From Phytopythium helicoides (taxonomy: Eukaryota; Oomycota; Peronosporomycetes; Pythiales; Pythiaceae): a stretch of 64,000 nucleotides of DNA. A program made the translations under genes and the position numbers. Positions 31,457 to 42,428 of the stretch are shown piece by piece (position 1 is the stretch's first letter; each line of letters begins with the position of its first letter). Where the stretch lies: contig JANFNE010000004.1 of NCBI GenBank assembly GCA_024867545.1, positions 744,001 to 808,000 of the forward strand, written 5' to 3'. The notes below the pieces were generated by a model. The model was not told where the DNA came from. It made no database searches and saw only the letters and a list, made by a program, of their open reading frames with translations.

Positions 31457-33120
31457 CTAGTAGTGTCCACGGCGGCCAATGACGTTGCAATGCAACACGG
31501 GACTCACGCAGCCTTCAGCAAGTCTCTCGCGGGCGTCGACAAGCAGGTCGCCCTTGACTGGCAGCACGAGCGACATATCATACGTGATGCTGAAAGGATC
31601 CTCGACGGTCACGAGCTCGAACCGGTGGAACAACGTCGCCATGGCTGTCTTCATCTCAAGCAAGGCGAACTTGACACCGAGGCACTGGCGCGGGCCGCCG
31701 ATAAAGCTAATGAACTTGTACGGCGACATGGCCTTGAGCTTTCCCGGTGGTCTCGTCGATAAACCGCTCAGGGACGGAACTCGTCCACGTCAGGACCCCA
31801 AATCGTTGGCTGGCGACCTGCAGCGTACGCCGACATCATAACTCCTGTGCCGAACGGGACGAAGGTGCTGTCGACGAGCGTCGTCGACCTGCTGGGCGTG
31901 CGGTACACCCCAGTCATGTACAGACGAAGGTTCTCTCGGATAGCAGCCTCGAGGTACGGCAGCTTCTGGATTTCATCCAGTGTCGGTACACGCTTGCCAA
32001 GGTCAGGCAAGTTGGTGCGGATCTCCTCACGGATCTTCTTCAGCACACGAGGGTAGCGGTTCATGTTGACGATGAACCACGACATGGAGAAGGAGGTCGT
32101 GTCGTACCCCGCGAGGAAAAAGTTGACGACCATATCTCGCGCGAGAGTAGCATCCTCGGTGCCACTGGACTCGAGAAACATCGAGAGCAAGTCGCGGTGC
32201 GAGTTGGCTCCGTCTTTGGTGTTCTTGCTGGCCAGTGACTCGAGCATGATCTCCCGCACGAGGTCCAGGACGATCGCAGCGTTCTTCTTGAGCCCTGCCT
32301 CGTCGCCGATGTTGAGGTAGCGCTTGAGCTTCCAGAACCACGTAGGGCTCTGCGCGCGTGCTTGCCATACAACTCCGTAGTTCTCGATGGCTTTGATGAA
32401 CGGGTGCTCATCGCTTAGATCTCCCTTGAGCGAGTTCTCGAGCCCTCTCAGCTCGACGCCGAAGCCAACCTTGGTAAACACGTCGCTCGTAAACTTGGAC
32501 ACGAGCGACTTCATCTTGACTGGAGTGGAGGTGCGCGCGCTCGCAGCAAGCACGTCGCACCAGCGCTCAGTCTTCTCCATCACGACCTCGTCCATGACGT
32601 CACGCAGCATTTGCATGGAGAAGAGGTGGCTGTAAGTGCGTCTTTGCTGGGCCCACTCCTCGCCATCCACTCCCGCGATGCCCTTGCCGACAAAGTCGTG
32701 GAACATGTCGAGCATCGCCGGCCCTCGCGGAAAAATGTCGAACTGCGTCTTGAAAATGTCCTCGCAGAGCTCTGGCGACGTGACCACGAGCGTCGTGGCG
32801 CGGCCGAGGATCGACAGCACCCACGGCCTGCCTCCACTTGCTCGTGTCTGCTCCGCCAGCCAGTCGTGGAAGCGGTCCTTCTGGTAGATCATGACGTCCA
32901 GCGTGTTGCCAAGCACTGGCAGCGTGGATGCTGGGCGGTACAGCTTCTGCTTGTCCAGCGCTCGCTGGATGCTCAGCTCCTCTACGACGCCCGACAGCAC
33001 GCGATAGCCCGCGTACGCAGCCAGCAGAGCGGCAGCACCCGTGACAGCCGACTGGGAGCGCGAGGACTCGGCGTGGCCATCCAGCAGCGAGGCGAGCGCG
33101 TGCTGCACAGCGCTCCACAT
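31457..33120 (-). CDS. Cytochrome P450, array copy 5 (frame breaks near the haem region)
   Basis: Start 33120 (MWSAVQHALASLLDGHAE). 450 codons run clean through YRPASTLPVLGNTLDV, the I-helix FFLAGYDTTSFSMSW, the K-helix EAAIRENLRLYM and up to FRP. Two extra bases follow, one at about 31775 (a run of G) and one at about 31742 (a run of T/C). Between them lies the segment that in copy 4 reads ERFIDETTGKLK. The frame then resumes as YKFISFIGGPRQCLGVKFAL. The C-terminal extension (ARERLAEGCVSPVLHC) differs from the other copies. All catalytic motifs are otherwise present. Confidence 0.8.
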
Positions 33121-33486
33121 GGATCGAGGACGATCGTGTCACGCCGGACGCGTCAAGCAGAGCAAATCGCGGAGTGGACGTTGGCGGAGAGCATGCGGCG
33201 GCCGATCTTCGACTGCACCTTCTGTTGAAGCTGCCACGCAAGTCTCAGGTGACCTGCGCCACGGTCTCGCACAGGGTCCTGCAGGGTATGAAGGTCGTGA
33301 GGTAGGGATTGACTGAAGACGAGGCAAGGGAGGAGTCATGTTCCGCAGGTGTATTCGTTGTCGAGAGTGGCGCCGCATCCCCCTCGTCAGCATTCATGCA
33401 TGTGCGCGCACTGCAAGATCACCAGCTCCTCATTGCACGCACTGTCCACACATACTCCATGCGCTCTTCGCGAGCTACTGTACTCG
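33121..33486. other. Spacer between P450 copies 5 and 6
   Basis: 366 bases, nothing recognisable beyond the presumed promoter of copy 5 and 3' end of copy 6. Confidence 0.4.
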
Positions 33487-35135
33487 CTAGGCTGACACCG
33501 CGGACCGATCGCGGACGTTGACAAGCAGCTCGCCCTTGACCGGTAGCACGAGCGACAAGTCGTACGTGATGCCGAACGGATCCTCGACCGTCTCAATGTC
33601 AAACCGACTTGAGCAGCGTCGCCATCGCCGTCTTCATCTCGAGCATGGCGAACTTCATCCCGATGCATTGCCGAGGCCCGCCAATGAAGCTCATGAACTT
33701 GAAGGGAGACACCACCTTGAGCTTGCCAGTGGTCTCATCAATGAACCGCTCAGGACGGAACTCGTCTGCATCAGGTCCCCAAATGCTCGTCATCCGGCCA
33801 GCGCCGTACACGGAGACTATCACGTATGACCCGAACGGGACGAAAGTTCCTTCACTGAGCGTAGTCGAGCGATTCGGAGTGCGATGCACAGCCGTCATAT
33901 ACAGACGCAAACTCTCCTTGATCGCGGCCTCCAAGTATGGCAGCTTCTGTAGCTCCTCCATTGTAGGAACGCGTTTGCCAAGGTCAGGCAAGTTGGTGCG
34001 GATCTCCTCACGAATCTTCTTCAGCACACGAGGGTAGCGGTTCATGTTGACGATGAACCACGACATGGAGAAGGCGGTAGTGTCCTTGCCGGCGAGGAAG
34101 AAGTTCATCACCATATCGCGCACCTCGGAGACATTGCTGGTTCCGCTCGACTCAACAAAGAGCGTGAGTATGTTGCGTTGAGAAGAGTCACTGCCTCCGC
34201 TTGCCTTTGCGGCCAACGACTTGGTCATGATCTCGTAAATCAAGTCGTGGACGATTTTGGTGCACTTCTTGAGGTGTCCTTCTTCGCCGATGCTGAAGTA
34301 TCGCTTGAGCTTCCACAGCCACATAGGGCTCTGGGCTCGAGCGAAAAAGACTGACCCATAGGACTCGAGAGCCTTCATGAAGGGATGCTCATTCTCGACG
34401 TCATCGTCGAGCGACTTATCCAGGCCCTCGAGATCCACACCGAAGCCGATCTTCGTGAACACGTCGCTCGTAAACGTCTCCAACAGCAGCTTCATTCGCG
34501 CAGGTTGTTTTGACTTCGATCGGTTCTCCAAAACAGCACATAGCTTCTCCGTCTTCTCAATCACAACCTCGTCCATGACATCCCGAAGCATCTTCATGGA
34601 GAAGAGATGGCTCGAGATTCTTCGCTGCCTCGCCCATTCCTCACCATCCACGGCGACAATGCCATCTCCGAAGAAGTCGTAGCCGAGGTCGATCAGCTCG
34701 CTTCCCTTCTCGAATACCTCAAACTGCGTCTTGAAGATGTCTTCGCACGCTTCCGGAGACGTGAACACGATCGTCAACGGCCGACCAACGATCGACAGCA
34801 CCCACGGCTTTCCGCCGCTGGCTCTGCTCTGGTCTGCCATCCAGTCGTGGAAGCGATCCTTCTGGTAGATCATGACGTCCAACGTGTTGCCGAGGATCGG
34901 CAGCGTCGACGTTGGTCGGTAGAGCCCCTGCTTGCTGAGAGCGCGGTCGATGGAGTGCTGCTTCCACACTCCCGCGACGAACTGGAAGCTGGCGTAGGCG
35001 ACTACCAACGCGCCAGCCACCGAGACGACCGCTTGAGGGCCCTGGAACAGCTTGGATTCGGGCCGTCACCTCGCCGTCAGGGCCAGTGGCGAGCGAAACC
35101 ACCGACGCGAGCGCATGCTGCGCGGCGCTCCACAT
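33487..35135 (-). CDS. Cytochrome P450, array copy 6 (two frame breaks)
   Basis: Start 35135 (MWSAAQHALASVVSLATG). One extra base in a C run near 35045 separates this from VVSVAGALVVAYASFQFVAG and the rest. The main frame carries YRPTSTLPILGNTLDV, the I-helix FFLAGKDTTAFSMSW, the K-helix EAAIKESLRLYM, FRPERF and the haem loop FIGGPRQCIG. A second extra base near 33608 breaks ATLLK/SRFDIETVEDPF. The C terminus ends at 33487 (NVRDRSAVSA). Last of the tandem array, upstream of the PDZ/Ulp1-like genes. Confidence 0.8.
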
Positions 35136-35359
35136 GGCTGCACGCTGCGGAACGAATTGAGAGAGAAGTCCGTGTCAGTGACTGCATGGACCACCAACCG
35201 GATGCGCAATAGAGGGGACCGAGCGCAGGACCACTGTTGAAGTTGATTGACGAATATATGAGGTGCTTGAGGAGCACATGAGGAGCAAAACGAAAACGTG
35301 ACGCACAGCAGGTCGCACAGCATGTGCTTAGAGTCGTTGGCGATGGCGATGACTTCGAG

Positions 35360-38300
35360 TCAACCCTCGTGCGACTGGTATAGTGACTTCAACGCTTCAG
35401 CCTCTTCAGCCGTTAGCTTCACTCTACTCACGAGCTCGCTCTCCTGGATGCTTTCTATCGGCTGCACATCACGCGTCGACAGCCACTGAACCTCCTCCTG
35501 ATCATCCATCAAGAAAAGTACCGCAGCCTCCTTGGCGCTAGTACCAGCACCAGCTCTACTCGGATCGATTGTTGTCTTTCGAAGGTTGAGGCGAACGCAC
35601 GGCCGCCACATGTCAGTCTCCCGCCGGCCCCAGCAAACACTTGTCTCCATTGCGTCCGTCCACGTGTCTCTCATCTCTTCGACGAGCTGGTCACGCGAGA
35701 AGATTCGGTCGTACGAGACACTTGTTATCACCTGCTCGCAGCGTTTATTGCTCTCTGATGCATCTACGCGAAGTGCTCGCACGATTGCAGCAAAGTAGCT
35801 CACCACATGAAGACCAGAGTCGATTGCTCGAGCCGCTGGTGTCGTCGCGATCGCCTTGGAGACTACAATCGGTTTCGTGTCGCCTATTGAAATGCTGTCA
35901 TTTGCCTCGCACGCAGTGTCGATAAACTGAGCGATCCGAGAACAGACAGGCAGCACATAACCATTCGGGTTTTGAGGATCCAAATAGTTCACAACGATAT
36001 GCTCCTCCGTCGAGACAATGACAGCCAGCACCCATCGACCGCTATCGAACACCGGAAGACACACGATTGGAGAGTTCACGCCGGCCATAAACCTTTTCCA
36101 GTGCTTGGGCGTTGCTTTTACTACCGAATCTTGGTAGAAGTTCGGAGCCAACACCTGCAGGCGCTTCCATGGAATGAACTGAGCCATTTTTCTCAAGAAA
36201 AACATCAAGACGTCACTGGAAAGATCGTTCGTATGGATAGAGCATAGCATGCTCGGGGTAAGTGTCGAGGCAAATACACCGAGTGGCTGCTGTCCGAGCT
36301 GAACAAACTCGATTGTCAATCCAGAATTCACAGGAGATACGTTCAAACGGATGCTGAGTTTCTGGAGTGGTGATTCCTCTTCTGCTTTTCGTACAGGTGT
36401 AGACTTTTTTCCCTCGTTTGAACTGCTGTCGCTGTTGCGCTTGAGTTGAGACATTAGCTTGGCAACTTGTTCGGCGCTTGATGTTTTGACTCCAATTACG
36501 CGCTCATTTCTGATGCGCTTGAGTGGTGGTTCAGCCGCAGCATTTTGCGCTGAGCTTGTTGCTTCACCTATATCCAAACTGTCAGTTTTAGTGCGCTTGA
36601 GTGATTTTGTCGCGTCAACCTTCCGCTTAGAGCTTGATATTTTGTCTTTGTCGGTGTATATCGGAGTTCTGGTTTCGGCACAACTGGCAGTATACTCCTC
36701 CGTTTTGCGTTCTGAGGTCCCCGAGGCTTGTCCACTTTTACCATCCTCTGCAGATCTCATGATGTTGTCCTCGTCTTCACTTTCACAGTCTATCAAACCA
36801 ATGTCGTATTTGATGACGAGCTTGTTCATCATACCTTGACGCTTGGAGAAAGCTTTTAAGGCAAACACCTGTGGGTCCATTCAAAAAGCCAATGAGTTCC
36901 CGGTTTATTGCTGTTTTGATGTATAGAAGCCAAGCCGAATCACCACGCACCGATGTCTTCGCGTGCATAATATATTCCATCCGCTTCAAACACTCATCGT
37001 CAAACCCACCCGGCGCAACAACCTTGATAGCGATTGCTTCGTTGATCGGATGGGAGTTCAATGTATCAAGCGTACTTGCTGTCCACGGATCGAACGCTCG
37101 ATTGTATGTGACATGCTTTACGCGATGCATTGGCCACAGCTTGTAGGAGACAACCCACTGATCGACGGTCAGTCCTGCACGCCAAGCAGCCCTATCTTCA
37201 TCAACGCGAGAGATTCTGAAACGTCCACCTTTTCCTTGAACCGAAAACCCCAATGTTTGCTCTCCACCCAGGCGAACCAAGTACACCTACCCGGAAAAAG
37301 TCTGTCAGCAAAAAACCTACCGTGACAGCAAATCGTGTAATACATTTTTCACGCACATCACGTCTGTTTGGTCCAGGGCCAAAGTATACCTCGCGGTTGG
37401 TGGACACTTCAGGTGGTGGGGGCGGAGCTCTCCGCTGACGGCCTTCGTCAATGAGGTCAATCGCAGATGATTTGCCCATTTTTACATCATTGTTCGTTGA
37501 ATCGTGAATATGGCTGGGGATCTGAGCGTCGGCATTTGCGTCGGGGGCCTTGTTTTCTCCTTTATCCATGTTCCTGGTATCAGGAAGCGAAAATTTTGCA
37601 TCGATCGCGCGGAAGAGCTGCTTTGCATCGTCAAGCGAAGGCATCGCGTTTGATGAAGTCTGTGAGTGCCAGCAAAGGTAATCGGTTGGTCAACAATTTT
37701 TCCAGGAGCGAGGTCTGCAGTAAAGCATGCCATACGGAATGTTTCGTTGGGTTTGCCTTTGTCGAATGCTTGGTGCGCTTTCGTCTCGCAGTGGAAACGT
37801 GAAGCACGACACCTTGCTCCACCGGGAAGGCGTTGATGCAGTCTAGCGACGACCTCGACCATCGTGTGAAGTGCGAATTGGTTTGCTCATCCGCCCCTTG
37901 CTCCCTGTGGCTCGTGTGCTTGTACGCCGCAACACGGTCGCCGACTCGGATCCCCGCGCGCACCACCGCACTCCTGAGCCTCAGCGTCGAGACGATGAAC
38001 TGCCCGTCTTCCATCTCCTTGACGCGAAAGCCAAAATCCGGTTCTCCCGGCGACCGCATGCAGTAGACCTGCACCAGCCAGTCGCACAGCATGAGCCACG
38101 AGTCCACCTCGAGACGCGCGTCCTCTCTCCACCTCTCGTCCTGGCTCGCTCTTCTTCTCCACGGGCCAAGGCTTCGCCTCCTCCTCGCTCTCCTCGCTCT
38201 CCTCGCCACTCGCGCGCATCTCGGCTTTCCTGAGGATCCTCCTCACGCTTTTGGGCTCATAGCCGAAGATGTCGCCGACCTCCCGCGGCGTCGCGCCGTC

Positions 38301-38456
38301 CGCCACGTACCGCCGCATCTCGGAGGCCATGAGCGCTGCCTTGGCGTCGCTCAGCCGCGAGCGCCGCTGGTTTCCGTGGCGGTGCAGCCCCAGGCGCTTC
38401 GCCTCGGCCGCCGCCAGCGCGAACCGCGCGCGCAGCTCCGGGTCATTGGGGGCCAT
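35360..38456 (-). CDS. HTH + two PDZ-like domains + inactive Ulp1-like domain
   Basis: Exons in order: 37736-38456, 37357-37659 and 35360-37286, with GT-AG introns of 76 and 70 nt and matching phases. Exons 1 and 3 each carry one extra base (about 38150 and 36885). The N terminus has a homeodomain-like HTH (GATPREVGDIFGYEPKSVRR). PDZ-like domain 1 follows (DFGFRVKEMEDGQFIVSTL, VVRAGIRVGDRVAAYK), then a Pro-rich linker, PDZ-like domain 2 (TLGFSVQGKGGRFRISRVD, AAWRAGLTVDQWVVSYK), a long Ser/Lys nuclear-type linker and a C48/Ulp1-like domain. In that domain the His site reads GRWVLAVIV, the Asp site NYLDPQN and the Cys site AIDSGLHVVSYFA, so His and Cys are lost. It is paralogous to the next gene. 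I know no family with this architecture. A regulatory pseudo-protease is inference. Confidence 0.55.
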
Positions 38457-39157
38457 CGTGAAGCGGCCGAGTGACGGAGAATCAGACCTCCTTCAAGTCC
38501 TTCATAATATGGTACCATCTCTTATATGTTTTGTCATTTCCTTCTAATAACTTTGTAATGAAATTTTTAAATGAATATACTATTTGATGTAATGTAGATT
38601 GATATTAAAGCTGTGAGCTATGGGCAACCACCGGAAACAAATCTTGAGGTCGTCACCTGCCTCAAGCAATAGAGGATGCGCATCAACCACCTGACCTGGT
38701 TTCTTTTCGATCGTCTACCAAGTAGAACACCGAAATTAGCACGATTGAGGTGGCGCCATCAACAACAGTGCTAGAGGTTCATCCGATAGCACGGAGACCA
38801 AATGTTGAGCAAACTCTAGCATCAGCAAGAAGCGGTGCATTGGATGAAACTACGTAAGTAGGAGGCTGTGTTGAGGCGAACTTACCGAGTTGGAGTCCGT
38901 CCTCTGGTTTGATGCGCGTCACGCCTTGTGGTGTAAGCTTCGAGATGGCATCAACTAAGAAAGCTTTGATGTTGCCAAACGACGAGCTTGATGAATGCTT
39001 TGTGCATGGGTTGCGTTTGGTGCACCTCATTCTCTTGTGTTAGGTCATGCGAAAGCTTGAGTATATTCGCCGACCCATACTCTAGATCGAGCTCTTGACC
39101 CTCACTTTGAAGCGATAACCTGTCCAAAATGTACAATTTATAGGGCTATGCATTGAT
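38457..39157. other. Intergenic, partly AT-rich
   Basis: 700 bases between the two PDZ/Ulp1-like genes. 38500-38620 is distinctly AT-rich. Minus-strand frames at 38779-39030 and 38951-39136 contain short phrases (FLVDAISKLTPQGVTRI) that might be a relic of a mobile element, but I cannot name one. Confidence 0.35.
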
Positions 39158-41341
39158 CTAGCTGCAAAAGCGTCCCCAGATGGTCGCCTCTTCTGGCGTG
39201 AGTGAGATGGCCACGTCTCCGAGCGGGTCATCGATACTAGCGATTTCCCACGGGTGCAACCAGTGAAGCATCTGCGGCTTAAAGAAATCTATGACTGGGA
39301 TCATGGCGTTGACTTGATCTGTGAGCCGTCTTGTGCTCGTTGGGTCCACTGAAGCAGCGCGTAAGTTGAGACGCAAGCATGGTCGCCACATATTTGCGGT
39401 GTAAGTTGCCCAGCACGCTCGACTCTCCATGCTGTCACTCCAAGCGTGTCGGACCTCGTCAGCTAACTGCTGACGAGTGAAAATGCGTGAGCAAGTTACG
39501 CTGGTGACCAAACTCTCAATATCAGAGATGTTGTCAGCACACATAATTTTGTGCACCATTGCAGCGAAGTGGCTTACAACGTAAACACCCGAGTCAGCTG
39601 CACTCATTTGCTCGGGAAATTGATGAGGGGAGATTAGCTCGAGCGTCACACGGGCCTTCGAGGTTGCGCTCGGCGCTCCAGGGGGCGGAGTGTATGCGTT
39701 GATGAAGTGCTGGTGGATTTTGGAGCGAATGAGAAGACTTTCGTCCGGCATCCGACAGTCCAAGTACAGCACGACGACGCGTTGCTGGGTGAAAATCACA
39801 GTGACTAGCCCCCACCATTCGTTATCAAGTATTGGGATACATACAACTGGGCGGGCATCTCCGACAAAGTTGTGCCAATCATAGGAAGATAGCTGGAAGA
39901 AAAACGGCGCATAGAGAACGCGGAGATCCATGAACGATACACCTTGAGAGATCTTCTTCATGAGGAAACTCACATCGTCAAACTGAAGTGCGCGCTTTCC
40001 AATTCGACGGATCATTGCAGGAGTGGCTAAACCGGATGTTGTACAAACCGCCTGTTCTGACGCATGTGCGTTCGGGATCAGCTGGATAAAAGAAACCTCG
40101 CACGTGCTCTTATCAATGCCGTTGCTGGACGCCACAAATTCATTGGGGATGAAAGGCCGAGATCGAGGTGCAAACTGTTCGCTTTGTGGGCTGATAAAAG
40201 TGGCTGTCCTGGGGAGCAGTGTGGGTCGTCGCGGTGTCTCTATTGCGAGTTGATAGGGGCCAGAGCGCAATCTACTCTGAGGCGTCACACTGTGGGGAGT
40301 CACAATGTGGGGTGTCACGATGTGGGGTGTTACTTGAGCAGTGCTTGACGGATTCTGCGGATTCAGCTCTCTGGTAATGCTGCTGATGTTCACCGAAAGC
40401 CTTCTACGATTTGGTTCCTCAGTTGCCTCGAGTGAAGCTGCTGGCTGGGACACTCGTTTTCTCTTCTTTTTCGCCTTGCGTTGCTTACTCTCGAGATCTC
40501 TGATGTTGAATGCATCTTCTGGCTGGGTTGAGCTCGACGAGCTATACTTCGTCTCCTCCCTGGCGCCGTCCAAGTCGATTACCTCTTGCTTGACACGAAC
40601 CCCGCCACGCTCTTCCTCTTGGGAGTTTTCAATTTCAAACCTGCGTTGCTCTGAGGTCCCGTGAGTCATCTCGTTCTCGCGGGGTAGACGCGGAGCTCCC
40701 GATTTTTCCTGGGCTCCTTCAGGGCTTTGCGCTTGATCGTACTCCAGCAATTGTCTGCTCAGCTCGCGCGCTCGCATCCACGGAGTCTTCTCATGTGCGC
40801 GAAGGACATAAGCGTCAGAGATCAATACGACAAGACTCCGCCACAGAGTCCATCCACGTACAGTGTTGATCCGCGAGATCAAGCTGCAGCGGTCAACGAA
40901 GCGGTCCGAAAAGCCCGCGGGGTGGAACACTCGGACGCAGAAGACGTGCCCTGGCCGCAGCGCGTCGAGCTCGCCCAGAGTCGCGTCTCCCCACTTGCTG
41001 AGGTAACGCGGCGCCACCAGCCGCTCGCCCTCGAACTCGCCGCACGGGTGCAGCCCGTACGCGAGCACCCACATCCCGGCCGCGATCCCCGCGCGGTCTG
41101 CCGCGCCGCCCCGCGCGACCGTCTGCACCTCAAAGTGGTCGCCGCGCTCGCGCACCGCCAGCCCCGCGTCCGCCTCGCCGTCCAGCAGCACGCACAGCGC
41201 CTGTCTCACAGTCAGCACGCGTCGGTCCCGCGCTCGCCTCGCCCCAGCAGCGCACGGCAGCGCACATCTCGGCCGCGCGCGTACGCCTCGCCCCACGACC
41301 AGCCCATGCGTGTCAACCAACGATCGAAATGCGAAAATCAA
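39158..41341 (-). CDS. PDZ-like + inactive Ulp1-like protein, intact paralogue
   Basis: A single clean frame of 727 codons; the true start may be internal, since the first 40 residues are Arg/Ala-rich and resemble nothing in the paralogue. It has one PDZ-like domain (about residues 48-150: AGLAVRERGDHFEVQTVARG, ADRAGIAAGMWVLAY), a segment FHPAGFSDRFVDRCSLISRI matching APGGFDDECLKRMEYI of the neighbour, then a Ser-rich acidic/basic linker with a nuclear-type KKKRKR, and a C-terminal Ulp1-like fold (about 430-640). The catalytic His region reads NEWWGLVTVIF, the Asp region LYLDCRMP, and the Cys site AADSGVYVVSHFA (Ser for Cys). A shared C-terminal block (WSDSMESRACW, NMWRPCLRLNLR) confirms common origin with the upstream gene. 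Probably no protease activity; substrate or SUMO-like binding is possible. Confidence 0.65.
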   Translation of the reverse strand: MIFAFRSLVDTHGLVVGRGVRARPRCALPCAAGARRARDRRVLTVRQALCVLLDGEADAGLAVRERGDHFEVQTVARGGAADRAGIAAGMWVLAYGLHPCGEFEGERLVAPRYLSKWGDATLGELDALRPGHVFCVRVFHPAGFSDRFVDRCSLISRINTVRGWTLWRSLVVLISDAYVLRAHEKTPWMRARELSRQLLEYDQAQSPEGAQEKSGAPRLPRENEMTHGTSEQRRFEIENSQEEERGGVRVKQEVIDLDGAREETKYSSSSSTQPEDAFNIRDLESKQRKAKKKRKRVSQPAASLEATEEPNRRRLSVNISSITRELNPQNPSSTAQVTPHIVTPHIVTPHSVTPQSRLRSGPYQLAIETPRRPTLLPRTATFISPQSEQFAPRSRPFIPNEFVASSNGIDKSTCEVSFIQLIPNAHASEQAVCTTSGLATPAMIRRIGKRALQFDDVSFLMKKISQGVSFMDLRVLYAPFFFQLSSYDWHNFVGDARPVVCIPILDNEWWGLVTVIFTQQRVVVLYLDCRMPDESLLIRSKIHQHFINAYTPPPGAPSATSKARVTLELISPHQFPEQMSAADSGVYVVSHFAAMVHKIMCADNISDIESLVTSVTCSRIFTRQQLADEVRHAWSDSMESRACWATYTANMWRPCLRLNLRAASVDPTSTRRLTDQVNAMIPVIDFFKPQMLHWLHPWEIASIDDPLGDVAISLTPEEATIWGRFCS

Positions 41342-41387
41342 TTTATTTTGGTGTTGAAGTGCGTGGCGGCGCCATCAGCGACGCACT

Positions 41388-41690
41388 CTACTCGCTGCCG
41401 CCTCCTGCCGCCTCAGTCGATGCAACGGCTCCTGCATCCGCTCCGGTGTCTGCCTGGTTGCTCTCGGCGGTCTCCTCGCCCTTGGCCGGCTCCTGCTCGT
41501 CGGTGAGCTTGACGTCGACGGCGTCGTCCGACACGACCTCGTCGGCCTTGGGCTCCTCAGTCGTGGGATTGGCGCCATCATCGACTGCTGGCGTTGTTTC
41601 CTCGACAGCCTTCCCGGCATCTGCATCAGATGCGGTGGGGGCCTGCTCCGCCTCGGACTTCTGCACGCAGCTCCCGAAGATGTTGCCCAT
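41388..41690 (-). CDS. Acidic, putatively N-myristoylated small protein
   Basis: From the ATG at 41690 the protein is MGNIFGSCVQKSEAEQAPTA and about 100 residues in all. MGN(I/x)FGxC is a textbook N-myristoylation plus palmitoylation signal. The rest is an acidic, Ala/Glu/Asp-rich disordered tail ending AGGGSE. The frame extends upstream to 41786 (MAKRFHGGGM), which would bury the signal, so the shorter start is preferred. No family is assigned; membrane-tethered at the cytosolic face is an inference. Confidence 0.5.
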   Translation of the reverse strand: MGNIFGSCVQKSEAEQAPTASDADAGKAVEETTPAVDDGANPTTEEPKADEVVSDDAVDVKLTDEQEPAKGEETAESNQADTGADAGAVASTEAAGGGSE

Positions 41691-42428
41691 GCTGACTCCG
41701 TCGACTGCGAGACTTGTGCGCTTCCAGTTTGACTCGAGACTGAGCTTGGGAGGGGCCATGCCACCGCCGTGAAACCGCTTGGCCATTTGGCGTTTCCGAT
41801 TTTCTCGCGTCTTGGCCCGCGCTAAGATTATCGCGCGCAGCGTGGTTTTGTTTCAAGAGTCCAAGCGAGGCCTTGCCGAAGGAGTGTGGTGCGCGTCAGC
41901 GTCACATTCGCCACTCAAACCAACTGTCTCTGGTCAAGCTTGGTCGTTGCTCACTGCTAATGATAGCTCGAAGATCAGCAGACAACATGCCACGTAACGG
42001 ACCGCGAGTGAGGATAGAAAGCGACATGCGCGGCTGTTGCATTAGGACAATGGGACTTTGAAGGTCGCTGATCACCGCCACGAGATTGTCGCCACGAGAT
42101 TACCAGCAACGGACTGACTGTTGTTGCATTCGACACCATGTAGCCACGCATGATACATACCAACATCCATCTTGGCAATCCGCTTTGGAGAAGCGAATTA
42201 AAGCAGGGAGACCACCAGTTAGGCTGCAAATGGCCCTTCGAGTTGAAGCAGACAACTTCAACATGCAGGTGACAATCCTCATCACCATGTAGCCATAGCA
42301 AAATCCCGAAGGTCTCTTTGCCATCGCACGGGGATCACAGGAAAAGGCCCCTGGGGAGCTCAAGGAACTCGCGTTCATATCCCAATTCGACAACCACAGC
42401 TGAAGGAAGGCGCGTTCTCCAGAGAGGA
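41691..42428. other. Intergenic, divergent
   Basis: 738 bases between the acidic protein gene (minus) and the first small membrane protein (plus). Several short frames on both strands have no recognisable content. No repeats noted. Confidence 0.4.

Noticed and set aside
38779..39136. Possible transposase relic between the PDZ/Ulp1-like genes
   Set aside because: Two short overlapping frames with one suggestive phrase only; not enough to name an element.
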